DNA of 64,000 bases. Source: Cognatishimia activa (lineage in GTDB: Bacteria > Pseudomonadota > Alphaproteobacteria > Rhodobacterales > Rhodobacteraceae). The stretch lies in contig NZ_CP060010.1 of assembly GCF_017798205.1 (NCBI RefSeq), forward strand, positions 2,604,001 through 2,668,000, written 5' to 3'. The notes under the pieces are model-generated. The model made no database searches. It was not told the DNA's origin and saw only the letters and a program-made list of their open reading frames with translations. Shown piece after piece: positions 52,954 to 63,174 of this stretch. Made by a program: the position numbers and the translations under genes. Position 1 is the first letter of the stretch. Each line of letters starts with the position of its first letter.

Positions 52954-53928
52954 ATGTTCGCACGATCTATCCTTTTCGCCGCAGGCCTCAGCCTCGCTGT
53001 TAGCACGGCTTTCGCCAGCCCCGCCCGTTGGGTCTTTGAATGGCCCAATACGGATTTTGAGCAGACCTCGATTGAGGATTGGACGGAAATCCTGTCAGGC
53101 GGCCCACCCAAGGACGGCATCCCAGCAATTGACGACCCGGTCATGGTGCCCATCAAAGAAGGCGCTCAGATCGGCGAACGCGAACCAGTGATCACGGTTG
53201 AGATCGAAGGCGAGCTGCCGCGGGCCTATCCGATCCGCTATCTCACCTGGCATGAGATCGTGAATGATCAGGTCGGAGACCTACCGATTGCCGTCACCTT
53301 CTGCCCGCTTTGCAATTCCGGCATCACCTTTGATCGGCGCGTGGGCGACGGTGTGCTGAGTTTCGGTGTCTCGGGCAAGCTGCGCAACTCGGACATGGTC
53401 ATGTATGACCGCGAGACCGAAAGCTGGTGGCAACAGGCCATTGGCACGGGCATCGTGGGTGAAATGAATGGCGTCGAATTGACCACCTTGCCGACCTGGA
53501 TGGAAAGCTGGCGTCAATTCGCCGAGCGTAATCCCGATGGTTTGGTGATGGCAGAGCCTCGGTTCGGGCGGCCTTACGGGCGCAATCCTTACGTGAATTA
53601 CGACAGTTCAGCGCGGCCGTTCCTTTATCAGGGTGAAAACCCGCCCCACGGTATTCCGCCGCTGGTGCGTGTGATACGCGTGGGCGATCGCGCCTGGCCA
53701 ATGACGCGGCTGCGTGAGGCCGGAGAGGTCACCGAGGCAGGCGTTACGTTGACATGGACCGAAGGGCAGGCGTCAGCTTTGGACGGGCGCGATATCGCGA
53801 AAAGCAAAGAGGTCGGAACTGTGCGCGTGAAGGACGCCAACGGCAAGGATCTGGCGCATGATGTGATGTTTGCTTTCGCCTATCATGCGTTCTGGCCGAA
53901 CGGCGAATGGATGCTGGGGGACGGTTAA
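52954..53928 (+). CDS. DUF3179 domain secreted protein
   Basis: 324 residues. Signal peptide 1-22 (MFARSILFAAGLSLAVSTAFAS). The DUF3179 core is clear: DGIPAIDDPVMVP, AYPIRYLTWHEIVNDQVGDLPIAVTFCPLCNSGITFDRRVGDGVLSFGVSGKLRNSDMVMYDRETESWWQQ, with a CPLC motif. Function of the family is unknown. Start 52954 gives the signal peptide and has AGGGAG upstream. Terminator at 53951. Confidence 0.85.
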   Translation: MFARSILFAAGLSLAVSTAFASPARWVFEWPNTDFEQTSIEDWTEILSGGPPKDGIPAIDDPVMVPIKEGAQIGEREPVITVEIEGELPRAYPIRYLTWHEIVNDQVGDLPIAVTFCPLCNSGITFDRRVGDGVLSFGVSGKLRNSDMVMYDRETESWWQQAIGTGIVGEMNGVELTTLPTWMESWRQFAERNPDGLVMAEPRFGRPYGRNPYVNYDSSARPFLYQGENPPHGIPPLVRVIRVGDRAWPMTRLREAGEVTEAGVTLTWTEGQASALDGRDIAKSKEVGTVRVKDANGKDLAHDVMFAFAYHAFWPNGEWMLGDG

Positions 53929-53950
53929 ACACCGTAATCCCAAAATAGAC

Positions 53951-53984
53951 AGCCCCGCGAAAATCTCGCGGGGCTTATTTTTGT
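53951..53984 (+). terminator. Intrinsic terminator after the DUF3179 gene
   Basis: AGCCCCGCGA-AAA-TCTCGCGGGGCT-like stem (about 10 bp) followed by TATTTTTG; between convergent genes. Confidence 0.92.
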
Positions 53985-54000
53985 TACGAATCCAGAATAA

Positions 54001-55128
54001 TCAGTTCCGCGCTTCCGCCAAATCCGCGCCCGTGCGCAGGTTGCGGAGTTTCTTCCACGTCACGTCTGGATCAATCTTGCCATAGCCCGCGAAGGTGCCA
54101 AAGCCGCAATCAGTGCTCGCTACCACGCGGTCCATGCCGACGATATCGATGAAGCGCTGCAGACGCTGGGCGATAAGTTCAGGGTGTTCGACGTAGTTCG
54201 AGCACGTGTCAATCACACCCGGCGCGAGGATCTTATCCTCTGGAATGTCAGCGTCGCGCCAGACGGTCCATTCGTGTTCATGACAGGGATTAGCGCTCTC
54301 AAACAGGATCGTGTTCGGGCGTGCAGACAGCACGATATCGATGACTTTTTCCAAGGCGATGTCGTGATCGTGCGGGCCTTCGTAGTTGCCCCAGCAAAGG
54401 TGCATCCGCATTCGGTCAGCAGGCAGGCCTTCGGTTGCGGCGTTCAGAACCTCGACATTGGCGGCGGCCATTTTCACGAATTCTTCTTCAGTCGCGTCCT
54501 GATAGCCCGTGTGACGTGACATCGCCAAATCCGGGCAGTCGAACTGAATATCAAGCCCCGCATCCAAAATGGCCTCATATTCTGGGCGCATCGCACTGGC
54601 CAAAGCCTCGAGATAGGCTTCGTGGCTGGGGTAGTATTTGTTCACCTGAAAGGCAGTGATCAGACCCGGAGACGCCGCATTCATAAAGGCGCGTGTGCCT
54701 TGGCCCTCTTTGTCGAGCGCTTCTTTGTAGCGGCGAATGTCTTCAAGGGCAGGTTCGAGGTTGACCAGTTTCACCTCTCCAACACAGGAGGCACGGGTGA
54801 ATTCCTGGCTACCCATAATCGCGCTGAGCTTTTTGGCCAGACCCGGATGGGCCGCAAGGTCTTTGGCCGGTTTGCGATCAATATGGCCGCCAAACCCGCT
54901 GAGGCGCTCTTGCATGTAGGTGGAGTAACCGACCTTGCCGAGTTCTCCATCAGAGACAATGGTCACACCGGATTCCCGCTGCTTTTTTACGGCTGCCGTG
55001 ATGGAGTCCTGAACGGTCGTCTCAAACTCTTCCTTGTCGTAGTCGCGGCCATTGTCTTTGGCCAGAAGCAATTCCGAGAGGTGGTCTCCGCGGGGGAGGC
55101 TGCCGACATGGGTTGTCTCGATGGTCAT
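54001..55128 (-). CDS. MetE C-terminal-like (cobalamin-independent methionine synthase II family) protein
   Basis: 375-residue TIM barrel resembling only the catalytic half of MetE. The zinc ligands are conserved: His243 and Cys245 (MHLCWGN), Glu277 (ILFESANP) and Cys341 (STDCGFGT). It lacks the N-terminal half that binds the folate polyglutamate tail, so the methyl donor or thiol acceptor differs. Related proteins act in methyl or alkyl transfer to thiols; in a DMSP-using roseobacter a sulfonium methyl donor is possible (inference). Confidence 0.85.
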   Translation of the reverse strand: MTIETTHVGSLPRGDHLSELLLAKDNGRDYDKEEFETTVQDSITAAVKKQRESGVTIVSDGELGKVGYSTYMQERLSGFGGHIDRKPAKDLAAHPGLAKKLSAIMGSQEFTRASCVGEVKLVNLEPALEDIRRYKEALDKEGQGTRAFMNAASPGLITAFQVNKYYPSHEAYLEALASAMRPEYEAILDAGLDIQFDCPDLAMSRHTGYQDATEEEFVKMAAANVEVLNAATEGLPADRMRMHLCWGNYEGPHDHDIALEKVIDIVLSARPNTILFESANPCHEHEWTVWRDADIPEDKILAPGVIDTCSNYVEHPELIAQRLQRFIDIVGMDRVVASTDCGFGTFAGYGKIDPDVTWKKLRNLRTGADLAEARN

Positions 55129-55257
55129 AATGCGTCCTTCGTCTTTTAGGTGAGAGGAGCATAGGCGGTGTCGGAGCGGGGGCGAAGTTAAAACTTAAAA
55201 AATATGCTGACGGGCCTCACAAGGTGAGATTTGTGTGAATGAATCAGCGGCCAAAAA

Positions 55258-55288
55258 TGAAAAAGCACCGCCGAGGCGATGCTTTTCA
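55258..55288 (-). terminator. Intrinsic terminator of the M23-bactofilin operon
   Basis: On the minus strand GCATCGCC-TC-GGCGGTGC followed by TTTTTC; ~20 nt after the bactofilin stop. Confidence 0.82.
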
Positions 55289-55308
55289 GATTGATATTTA
55301 AGCAAGGC

Positions 55309-55815
55309 TTATTTGCCAGCAGGTGCCGGAGCTGCTTTCGCTGGGGCAGGGCGTTTGCCTGCGCCACCCAGTGGGTCGTCCTGACGCTGAACAGAGCCTT
55401 CGAAATGCGCGCCGCTTTCGATGGCGATGGTTTTGTGGATGATGTCACCCTCAACACGTGCGGTCGAGGTCAGGCGGACCTTCAAGCCACGGACGCGGCC
55501 CACGATGCGGCCGTTGACGACGACGTCGTCGGCAACCACTTCGCCTTTGACGGTGGCGGTTTCGCCGACAGTCAGAAGATGCGCGCGGATGTCGCCTTCG
55601 ATGGTGCCTTCGATTTGTACGTCACCGGTGGTTTTCAGATTGCCTTTGACATGCAGGTCCGAAGACAAAACGGATGCGCCCACTTTTGGACGTGGCGCCG
55701 CGGCTGGGGCAGCGGCCGCTGCTGGAGCGGCCTTTTTGGCTGCTTCTGGCAGAACCGGCTTTGCGGTATCAGCAGGTGTTGCGGCAGGTTCGTTGATTTT
55801 GCTTTTAGAAAACAT
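55309..55815 (-). CDS. Bactofilin (polymer-forming cytoskeletal protein)
   Basis: 168 residues. Disordered Ala/Pro/Lys-rich N-terminus (about 1-45), central beta-helix 47-145 with the bactofilin repeats SVLSSDLHVKGNLKTTGDVQIEGTIEGDIRAHLLTVGETATVKGEVVADDVVVNGRIVGRVRGLKVRLTSTARVEGDI, and a Pro/Ala-rich tail. Such proteins polymerise without nucleotide and recruit cell-wall enzymes. It overlaps the preceding M23 peptidase gene by 11 nt, the classic bactofilin-peptidase pair. Confidence 0.93.
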   Translation of the reverse strand: MFSKSKINEPAATPADTAKPVLPEAAKKAAPAAAAAPAAAPRPKVGASVLSSDLHVKGNLKTTGDVQIEGTIEGDIRAHLLTVGETATVKGEVVADDVVVNGRIVGRVRGLKVRLTSTARVEGDIIHKTIAIESGAHFEGSVQRQDDPLGGAGKRPAPAKAAPAPAGK

Positions 55816-57112
55816 CTCTTGCAGCCTTGATAAATTTCATCGGGTTTACGGCCCGACCGTTAATCCGCACTTCATAGTGCAAATGGGTTCCTGTCGAGCG
55901 TCCTGTGTTGCCCATATCACCTATGTGTTGCCCGCGCGACACTCGGTCTCCCTTTTTTACGCGGAATTTCGCCAAGTGGGCATAGCGAGTTTCGATGCCA
56001 TGGGCATGTTTGATCTTGATCAGCTTGCCATAGCCCGAGGACCAACCGGCGTGGATGACCACTCCGTCAGCGGTGGCGAAGATATCGGTGCCATGCGGGC
56101 CAGCGATATCTGCACCGCGGTGCATCCGGCCCCAACGCATGCCAAAGCCAGAGGTATAGCGGACTGCGGTTTTATATGGCACGGCGAACGGCGTGGTTTC
56201 CGCAGCGATACGATACATGTTCAGACGGTCCAACTGGCCCAGCAGCGCATTGGCGCGTTTCATTTCGGGCGACAGTTCTCCGCCAGAGGTGGTCACGGTT
56301 AGAGGCAGGTTTGGACCGCCAAGGCCGGTGTAGCCGCGCTTGACCTCTTCCAGCAGGGCGTCCGTAGAAAGACCTGCGGAGGCAAACATCTTTTCCAGAG
56401 GTTCAACCGAGACGGTCATCGCGTCCTCGAGCTGGGTAAAGATCTGGTCGTTCATTTCCTCAAGCAGCTTGAGCTCGAGTTCCATATTGTCGGCAATCGC
56501 GACAGCTTCGCGGGCTTGAACAAAGAGTTCGTCGCGTTCTGCAGCAGTTTCAGCAAGGGCGGTGACGATGGATTCGACTCCCTCGGTGTTCAGATCCTGC
56601 GCGACGGTGGATTCAACATAGGCATCTGCATCTGCCGTGACGCGCTCGAGTTCGGTGCGGGCCTCGTCGCGTTCTTTCATTGTGCGGCGCAGGGTGGACT
56701 GGATCACTTCAATGCCAGTTTCCAACTCGCGCGAGCGGGTTTCAGCCGAGAGCAGCTCGGATTGCATCAGAGAGATCTGCTCAAGCGCAGCAGTGAAACG
56801 TTCTTGCGCGGCGAGTGCCTCTGCCGAGCGCTGGTCGCGTTCATCAGACAGTGTATTCAGACGCAGCTGATAGTTTTCCTGATCGCGTTTAGCCTGCTCG
56901 CGGAAGTTGCCAGAGCCGATCGAGTCCATGAACAGAACGGCCGTCACGATGATCGCCCAGCCCACCACAAGCGCACCGCATCCAGCAATCATCAGTTGGG
57001 TGTGAGGTTTCAGGCGAATAAAGCGTGTGTCCGTGTCGGACCGTAGGAACAAACGGCGTTCCGGGAACCACTTTTCTAGCAGCACATGAATTTTAGACGC
57101 AATTCCACGCAA
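55805..57112 (-). CDS. M23 (LytM) family peptidase with coiled coil
   Basis: 435 residues: TM helix at about 40-62 (MIAGCGALVVGWAIIVTAVLFMD), a long coiled coil (about 70-260), then a LytM domain with zinc-site motifs RMHRGADIAGPHGTDIFATADG and THLHYEVRINGRAVNP (HxxxD and HxH both intact, so active). Cleaves peptidoglycan cross-bridges and is probably positioned by the co-transcribed bactofilin. The only start codon ahead of the TM that fits is TTG at 57112. Confidence 0.9.
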   Translation of the reverse strand: MRGIASKIHVLLEKWFPERRLFLRSDTDTRFIRLKPHTQLMIAGCGALVVGWAIIVTAVLFMDSIGSGNFREQAKRDQENYQLRLNTLSDERDQRSAEALAAQERFTAALEQISLMQSELLSAETRSRELETGIEVIQSTLRRTMKERDEARTELERVTADADAYVESTVAQDLNTEGVESIVTALAETAAERDELFVQAREAVAIADNMELELKLLEEMNDQIFTQLEDAMTVSVEPLEKMFASAGLSTDALLEEVKRGYTGLGGPNLPLTVTTSGGELSPEMKRANALLGQLDRLNMYRIAAETTPFAVPYKTAVRYTSGFGMRWGRMHRGADIAGPHGTDIFATADGVVIHAGWSSGYGKLIKIKHAHGIETRYAHLAKFRVKKGDRVSRGQHIGDMGNTGRSTGTHLHYEVRINGRAVNPMKFIKAARDVF

Positions 57113-57297
57113 AACGTCTTAGTCCTTTGGTTTTTTCCCCGTTGGTGCGCCAATGTCCCCAGGCGCTCCAATTTCATTAACGGGCAGGTAAAGTTTCGGC
57201 AAGTTTTTTGACGTCGCAGGCAAGTTTCCGCTTTGATTGTCCACGCATCTCGCGAAGTTTAACCTTTTGTTAAGGCTTTGTTTCCGCCTCTGTCGGC

Positions 57298-58113
57298 TCA
57301 AGGCCTAGGGTCATCTGCCAGGGGCCAATAGAAATCCGGTGGCAGGCCTGCTTCGGCGCGCTTTTCTTCGTTAAACGGAGGTTTAAGAGCACCGTGGAAG
57401 TATTTGCGGACCAACGTGTGAAAAACTTCTTTGGGATCAAGGTCATGGCGGCCGCAAAGGAAGTGGAACCATTTGGAGCCATAGGCCACATGGCCGACTT
57501 CTTCGGCGTATATCACCTCTAGCGCCTCGACCACTTGATCAAGCTTAGCTTTGCGGAAAATGTCGATCATGCCGGGGGTCACGTCCAATCCACGCGCTTC
57601 CAGCACCATAGGAACGACGGCCAGACGGCCCATGAAATCATCTACCGTGTCCTCGGCGGCTCGCCACATGCCGGCGTGGGCGGGGAGGTCTCCGTAGAAA
57701 CTGTCGAGATCCTCAAGGCAGTCGCAGATCAGGTTGAAATGTTTGGATTCCTCGTCAGCCGCTTTGACCCAATCGTCATAAAAGCCAATGGGCATCTTAA
57801 CATCGGTAAACCGCGCGATGATGTCCCAATGCAGATCGACGGCGTTCAACTCGATATGCCCCACCGCATGCAAAAGCGCGATCTGGCCGGGGCGAGAGCC
57901 GGGGCGGCGGCGCGGCACATCACGCGGCGACAAAAGTTCCGGTTTTTCAGGACGGGCTGGATGCAAAGGCGGCGTGGCGGACCCGATTTCCGGCGTTTCA
58001 CCCGCCGCACGCGCGGCAAACCACTGCGCTGCATAGTCCCGAGACAGCGCCGTCTTGGCGCGGCCATCTGCGGTCGAGAGCACCTCGACCGCCATGTCTG
58101 CAAGGGTCTTCAT
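57298..58113 (-). CDS. Ferritin-like DUF455 family protein
   Basis: 271 residues. Helical ferritin-like domain with ExxH-type metal ligands: LLHAVGHIELNAVDLHWDIIARF, DWVKAADEESKHFNLICDCLEDL, DVTPGMIDIFRKAKLDQVVEALEVIYAEEVGHVAYGSKWFHFLCG. The family is related to tRNA-modifying MiaE-like diiron proteins, but the substrate is unknown. Start 58113 (MKTLADMAVEVL) overlaps the bcp stop (TGATG), giving a coupled pair with bcp. Confidence 0.85.
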   Translation of the reverse strand: MKTLADMAVEVLSTADGRAKTALSRDYAAQWFAARAAGETPEIGSATPPLHPARPEKPELLSPRDVPRRRPGSRPGQIALLHAVGHIELNAVDLHWDIIARFTDVKMPIGFYDDWVKAADEESKHFNLICDCLEDLDSFYGDLPAHAGMWRAAEDTVDDFMGRLAVVPMVLEARGLDVTPGMIDIFRKAKLDQVVEALEVIYAEEVGHVAYGSKWFHFLCGRHDLDPKEVFHTLVRKYFHGALKPPFNEEKRAEAGLPPDFYWPLADDPRP

Positions 58114-58574
58114 CAGAGCGCTTTCGCCGCCTCCATGACCTCGTCCACATGTCCCGGCACTTTCACCTTGCGCCATACCTCGGCGATTTTGCCCTCGCCG
58201 TCGATCAAAAAGGTCGAACGTTCGATGCCCATATAGGTCTTGCCGTACATCTTCTTTTCTTTCCAGACGTCATAAGCCTCGCAGACGTCCGAGTCGGCAT
58301 CCGTCAACAGCTCGACAGACAGCTCTTGTTTTTCAACAAACTTATGGTGGCTTTTCATATCGTCTTTGGACAGGCCAAAGACCTCGACGTTCTCCGCCGC
58401 AAAAGCCTCTTTCAATTCGCTAAAACCGATGGCTTCTTTGGTGCAGCCGGATGTGTTGTCGCGGGGATAGAAAAATAGCACCACCGCTTTGGGTTTCAGG
58501 CTGGATAGGGTGACGTCCTCGCCAGAGGTGCTGGGCAGGGTAAAGTCGGGCGCGTTCTCGCCGATCTCGGGCAT
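58113..58574 (-). CDS. bcp: Thiol peroxidase Bcp (PrxQ-type peroxiredoxin)
   Basis: 153 residues. Peroxidatic Cys in FFYPRDNTSGCTKEAIGFSEL; the resolving Cys found 5 residues later in E. coli Bcp is Ile here, so it would use either the other cysteine (SDVCEAYDVW) or an external thiol. Start 58574 (MPEIGENAPDFTLPSTSGEDV) has the GGAGAA-type site upstream. Divergent from the AsmA-like gene. Confidence 0.93.
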   Translation of the reverse strand: MPEIGENAPDFTLPSTSGEDVTLSSLKPKAVVLFFYPRDNTSGCTKEAIGFSELKEAFAAENVEVFGLSKDDMKSHHKFVEKQELSVELLTDADSDVCEAYDVWKEKKMYGKTYMGIERSTFLIDGEGKIAEVWRKVKVPGHVDEVMEAAKAL

Positions 58575-58681
58575 GAGTTCTCCTTGGGCTTTCAGTTTGA
58601 AGCCTATATGGTAGTGCGCAGAGCGCGACAAGAAACCGATTGCCGCAATAAAAAATTACCCGAGCCGCCGTGCCTGAACAG

Positions 58682-61600
58682 ATGACCCAGCCTGATCCCG
58701 TCAAACCCAAGTCGCGCTTGCGGCGTGTGGGGCTGTGGAGCTTGGGGATCGTGCTGGTGCTTGGTATGGGGCTGGGTGTTTTGGCGGTGACCTCGATTGG
58801 GCGCACAATCCATGTCGCGCCTTGGATCAATGCGCAATTGGTGACGCAATTGTCCGGCGCGGTGCCCGGAGCGTCCGTCCAGTTCGAAGGCGCGACTTTG
58901 CTGATTGAGGATGATCTGCATCCGCATGTAGTCTTTGAACGCCTGGATCTGGTGCCTGACGATGGTGGCCCGGTGATGTCGATCTCCGAGGTTGAGGCCT
59001 CTTTGTCATATCGCAAGCTTTTGCAGGGAAAGATCGCGCCGCGTGAAATTCGTATGTCCGGGGTGATCCTGAATGCCACCCGCGCCGATGAAGGCGAGGT
59101 CGCGCTGGCGATTGACGGCGGACAGGGCGGGGCTGCGACCTCGACTTCTTTGGGCGACATCGAGCGAGAAATTGATCGCCTCTTGCAGACATCAGAGTTC
59201 GAGAACCTTTCGCGCGTGTCGCTGGATGCGATCACCATTCAGTTTGACGACCAGCGCGCGGGACGCAGTTGGACGGTGGATGGGGGCAGCTTCCTTCTGA
59301 CACGCGACAACAAAGCACTGCGCATGACGACGAATATCGCGTTGCTGGGCGGGCGTGACTATGTGTCGACGCTTGAATTTAATTTCGAAACCGAACTCGG
59401 CCAGCGGGAAGCGCAATTCGGTGTGAACTTTGAAGACGTACCCTCCACCGACATCGCGTCGCAATCACCTGCTTTGACATGGCTAAGCATCCTAGATGCG
59501 CCGATCTCCGGTGCGATGCGCTTTGAGATTGATGAAAGCGGAGACCTTGGCCCGTTGAATGCGGCCCTGCGGATCAGCGAAGGCGTTCTGCAACCCGGTG
59601 GCGTCGTGCGTCCGGTGCCGTTTAAATCAGCGGGGACGCACTTCACCTATGATCCTCAAAGTGACGCTATTGAGTTCACCGAACTTGTGGCGGACAGCGC
59701 CTGGGGACAGGCGCGCGCCGAAGGGGTGGCCTATTTGCGCGACCTGCAGGGCGGCCTTCCCGGTGCGCTTTGGGGACAGTTTAAATTCACCGACCTCAGC
59801 GGCAATCCGGCGGGATTGTTCGGTGCACCGGTCTCGATTGATCATGCGCAGGCGGATTTTCGGCTGGATCTGACGAATTTCACCATCGATGTGGGCGAGT
59901 TTCTGTTGAAAAGCGAGGGCCAAACCGCTGTCGCAAAAGGACAATTCATCCCTCTTGTAGAAGGTTGGAAGGTCAGCCTGAATGCTCAAATGGCAAAGGT
60001 GGACGCCCGCGAAGTGATCCGCTGGTGGCCGGAAAACGCCCAACCCAAGCCGCGCAAATGGGTCGATGAGAACATCTTGGCGGGGCAGCTGAGCGACGTG
60101 AACTTTGCCTTGCGCGCTGTGCCAGGCGCTAAGCCTGATATCTATCTGGATTTTGAATTTGACGAGGCCGAAGTGCGCTATGCCAAAACGCTCCCGCCGG
60201 TGAAAAAGGCAAAGGGGCGTGCGGTCTGGGTCGACAACCGCTTTGTTGTAACGGCTGAGGGCGGAGAGGTCGCGCCGGGCGCTGGCGGCGTTCTGGATGC
60301 GACAGGCACGAGTTTCGTGATCCCCAATACCCGGATCAAACAGGGGCCCGCCGAGGTCTGGCTAAAAACCCGAGGCACGGTGACAGCCGCATTGCGCTTG
60401 TTGGACCACAAGCCGCTTGAGGTCTTTTCCAAGGCGGGGCTGCCTGTGGATCTGGCGGAGGGCGAGGTCGAGGTCGACGGCAGGATCAACCTTTTCCTGC
60501 GCAAGGGTCTGAAACCAGAGGAGGTCAATTTCGACATTGCGGCCACCGCGCGCAATGTGCGCTCAACGCAGCTTGTCCCTGACAAACAAATCGCGGCCCC
60601 CGAACTCTCGATCCTAGCCACGTCTCAGGCGGTGTCCGTGGCCGGGCGCGGGCGCATCGGCAGCGTGCCGATTGAGGCCACTTGGTCGACGGCGCTGGGT
60701 CAAGAGAACGGTGGAAAAAGCCAGCTTCTGGGGTCTGTCGAGCTCAATGAGAGCACGGTGGATGAGTTCAACCTCGGTCTGAGCCGTGAGATGTTGTCAG
60801 GGCAGGGCAAGGCGGCCATTCGGATTGATTTTGAGCGCAACAAACTGCCTGAAATGCAAGTCACCTCGGATCTGCGTGGGCTGCGCATGGCCATTCCGAC
60901 CTTGGGCTGGAGCAAACCTGTGTCGCGGGCAGCAGAGCTGGCCGTCACTGTGGCCTTGGACCAACCGGCGCGCGTAGAGAGCCTGCGCATGTCGGCCCAA
61001 GGTCTTGAAGCGCAAGGGAATATCACACTCAAGCCTGATGGTGGGATGGAGGTGTTTACGCTTGATCGGTTGACTGTTGGTAACTGGTTCGATGGGTCTG
61101 CGAAGCTCACGGGCCGTCCTGGACAAATAACGCCGGGAATTGAATTGACGTCGGGCACTTTGGACCTGCGGAAACTGCCAGAGGCAAGTAATGCAGGCGG
61201 TGATCGCACACCGGTTCTGGCGAACCTGTCCCGCGTGCGCGTGTCTGACACGATTGACCTGACCAGCTTTGGCGGCTCGTTTCTTGCAGGTGGCGGCATG
61301 CAGGGTGAGTTTCGCGCGCGTGTGAATGGCGGGGCCGCGATATCGGGGTCTCTGACGCCCTTGGGGGGGCGAAGCGCGATCCGGATATTGTCGGCGGATG
61401 CGGGCAATGTGTTGCGATCCGCGGAATTCCTTCGCAACGCCAGCGGGGGCACGTTGCAGCTGGATTTGAACCCGCTGGGCAAAAACGAATTTGACGGGCG
61501 GGCAATCATCAATGATGTCCGCATTCAGGATGCCCCGGCTTTTGCAGAATTGTTGAATGCGGTCTCGGTTGTGGGTCTGCTTGATCAAATGGCGGGCGAG

Positions 61601-61951
61601 GGGATCTTGTTCACGGACGTGGAATCCCGTTTTCGGATTGGCCCAAACCGCATCGCTATTGCCCAGGGCAGCGCGGTTGGCCCCTCGATGGGCGTCTCGG
61701 CGGATGGGATTTATCATACGGACACGCGAAGCTTTGACATGCAGGGCGTGGTCTCGCCAATTTACGTTTTGAATGCCATCGGACGCCCGATTGCGCGCAA
61801 GGGCGAAGGCCTTTTTGGTCTTAACTACACGCTCAGGGGACCGGTCGAGGATCTGCGGATCTCGGTAAACCCACTCTCGGTCTTGACGCCGGGGATATTC
61901 CGGAACATTTTCCGCCGCCCGCCTCCCTCGCTGGATGAGGCGAGCGAGTAA
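58682..61951 (+). CDS. Giant AsmA-like/DUF3971 envelope protein (YhdP-type)
   Basis: 1089 residues. N-terminal TM anchor (about 18-42, [23 protein letters not shown]) followed by a long, regular beta-rich region with little Cys, and the AsmA C-terminal region with [78 protein letters not shown]...[12 protein letters not shown]. Related proteins (YhdP, TamB) form long grooves that carry phospholipids to the outer membrane. ATG 58682 or GTG 58670 starts it. 14 nt before queA. Confidence 0.9.
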   Translation: MTQPDPVKPKSRLRRVGLWSLGIVLVLGMGLGVLAVTSIGRTIHVAPWINAQLVTQLSGAVPGASVQFEGATLLIEDDLHPHVVFERLDLVPDDGGPVMSISEVEASLSYRKLLQGKIAPREIRMSGVILNATRADEGEVALAIDGGQGGAATSTSLGDIEREIDRLLQTSEFENLSRVSLDAITIQFDDQRAGRSWTVDGGSFLLTRDNKALRMTTNIALLGGRDYVSTLEFNFETELGQREAQFGVNFEDVPSTDIASQSPALTWLSILDAPISGAMRFEIDESGDLGPLNAALRISEGVLQPGGVVRPVPFKSAGTHFTYDPQSDAIEFTELVADSAWGQARAEGVAYLRDLQGGLPGALWGQFKFTDLSGNPAGLFGAPVSIDHAQADFRLDLTNFTIDVGEFLLKSEGQTAVAKGQFIPLVEGWKVSLNAQMAKVDAREVIRWWPENAQPKPRKWVDENILAGQLSDVNFALRAVPGAKPDIYLDFEFDEAEVRYAKTLPPVKKAKGRAVWVDNRFVVTAEGGEVAPGAGGVLDATGTSFVIPNTRIKQGPAEVWLKTRGTVTAALRLLDHKPLEVFSKAGLPVDLAEGEVEVDGRINLFLRKGLKPEEVNFDIAATARNVRSTQLVPDKQIAAPELSILATSQAVSVAGRGRIGSVPIEATWSTALGQENGGKSQLLGSVELNESTVDEFNLGLSREMLSGQGKAAIRIDFERNKLPEMQVTSDLRGLRMAIPTLGWSKPVSRAAELAVTVALDQPARVESLRMSAQGLEAQGNITLKPDGGMEVFTLDRLTVGNWFDGSAKLTGRPGQITPGIELTSGTLDLRKLPEASNAGGDRTPVLANLSRVRVSDTIDLTSFGGSFLAGGGMQGEFRARVNGGAAISGSLTPLGGRSAIRILSADAGNVLRSAEFLRNASGGTLQLDLNPLGKNEFDGRAIINDVRIQDAPAFAELLNAVSVVGLLDQMAGEGILFTDVESRFRIGPNRIAIAQGSAVGPSMGVSADGIYHTDTRSFDMQGVVSPIYVLNAIGRPIARKGEGLFGLNYTLRGPVEDLRISVNPLSVLTPGIFRNIFRRPPPSLDEASE

Positions 61952-61965
61952 CTTCGGAAGATACA

Positions 61966-63015
61966 ATGCAACTCTCTGACTTTGATTTTCACCTGCCTGA
62001 GCAGTTGATTGCCACGCGCCCTGCGGTACCGCGGTCCTCGGCCAAGCTTTTGGTGTCGCGACCCAGTGGGATTGTGGACAGTCAGGTGACAGAGCTCGCG
62101 TCCTTTCTGGAGCCGGGAGATCGGTTGGTCTTTAACGACACCAAAGTGATCCCGGCGCGTCTTACGGGGCAGCGTCATCGTGTGTCAGCGCAGGGAGAGA
62201 CGAGCGCGAGGATCGAAGTGACCCTGTTAGAGCCGCGCGAAAACGGGCGCTGGCTGGCGCTGTTGAAGCCTTTGAAAAAAATTTCTGAGGGCGAAGATAT
62301 TGTCTTCTCGGACCGCCTCAAGGCGCGGCTGGTAGAGAAAGCGGACGGTCAAGGTCTGCTAGAGTTTGATCTGACAGGTGAGAGTTTTGAAGCAGAACTG
62401 GATCAGGCCGGCATGATGCCATTGCCGCCCTATATTGCCGCAAAACGCGCGACAGATGCGCAGGACAAGACCGACTATCAGACTGTTTTTGCAAAACATT
62501 CCGGGGCCGTGGCAGCGCCTACGGCGTCTTTGCATTTTGACGACAGCGTGCTGGCGAGCCTCAAGGCCGGAGGCGTCGATATGAGTTTTGTGACGCTGCA
62601 CGTAGGCGCAGGGACGTTTCTGCCGGTTAAGGTTGAGGACGTGAAAACCCACAAGATGCACGCAGAATGGGGTCGCGTCAGCGAAGAGGCCGCTGCCGAG
62701 ATCGCAGAGACCAAGGCCAAGGGCGGGCGGGTGATCCCTGTTGGCACGACGGCGCTACGGTTGATCGAAAGTGCGGGCCGGTCCGGGGCGATTGCGCCTT
62801 GGGAAGGCGAGACGGATATCTTTATCTATCCGGGCTTTGAATTTCATGTGGCCGACGCCCTGATGACGAATTTCCATTTGCCCAAGTCGACCTTGATGAT
62901 GCTGGTCTCTGCCCTTGCAGGCCAAGAGCGGATCAAAGACGTCTATGCGCATGCGATTGCCAATGAGTACCGGTTTTTCTCTTACGGGGATTCTTCGATT
63001 TTATTTCCCGAGTAG
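61966..63015 (+). CDS. queA: S-adenosylmethionine:tRNA ribosyltransferase-isomerase
   Basis: Adds epoxycyclopentanediol to 7-aminomethyl-deazaguanine in tRNA during queuosine synthesis. 349 residues: [103 protein letters not shown], and the final [18 protein letters not shown]. All family blocks are present. Confidence 0.97.
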   Translation: MQLSDFDFHLPEQLIATRPAVPRSSAKLLVSRPSGIVDSQVTELASFLEPGDRLVFNDTKVIPARLTGQRHRVSAQGETSARIEVTLLEPRENGRWLALLKPLKKISEGEDIVFSDRLKARLVEKADGQGLLEFDLTGESFEAELDQAGMMPLPPYIAAKRATDAQDKTDYQTVFAKHSGAVAAPTASLHFDDSVLASLKAGGVDMSFVTLHVGAGTFLPVKVEDVKTHKMHAEWGRVSEEAAAEIAETKAKGGRVIPVGTTALRLIESAGRSGAIAPWEGETDIFIYPGFEFHVADALMTNFHLPKSTLMMLVSALAGQERIKDVYAHAIANEYRFFSYGDSSILFPE

Positions 63016-63016
63016 G

Positions 63017-63062
63017 CGGAAACTTTGAAAGTTTCCGACGCCGATTTCTTTGAAAGAAATCG
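63017..63062. repeat. Tandem hairpins after queA
   Basis: Two small perfect dyads in a row: CGGAAACT-TTGAA-AGTTTCCG (63017-63037) and CGATTTCT-TTGAA-AGAAATCG (63042-63062), sharing the same loop sequence TTGAA. No clean T tract, so the terminator role is weak; this looks like a two-unit extragenic palindrome. Confidence 0.7.
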
Positions 63063-63174
63063 TGGGTTTGGGGTAAGGGCGCGAAACGACATCATTCAAA
63101 TTGGCGTGTCGCGAATGGCTACGTAAATTTTAGCGACTCTGTTAGGGTGAGCTCACGCAGTAAGGAGTTTCCAA

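Noticed and set aside
55129-55308. SAM/SAH riboswitch upstream of the MetE-C-like gene
   Set aside because: No conserved SAM-II or SAH aptamer core could be recognised; only the terminator of the bactofilin operon and unstructured sequence are seen.
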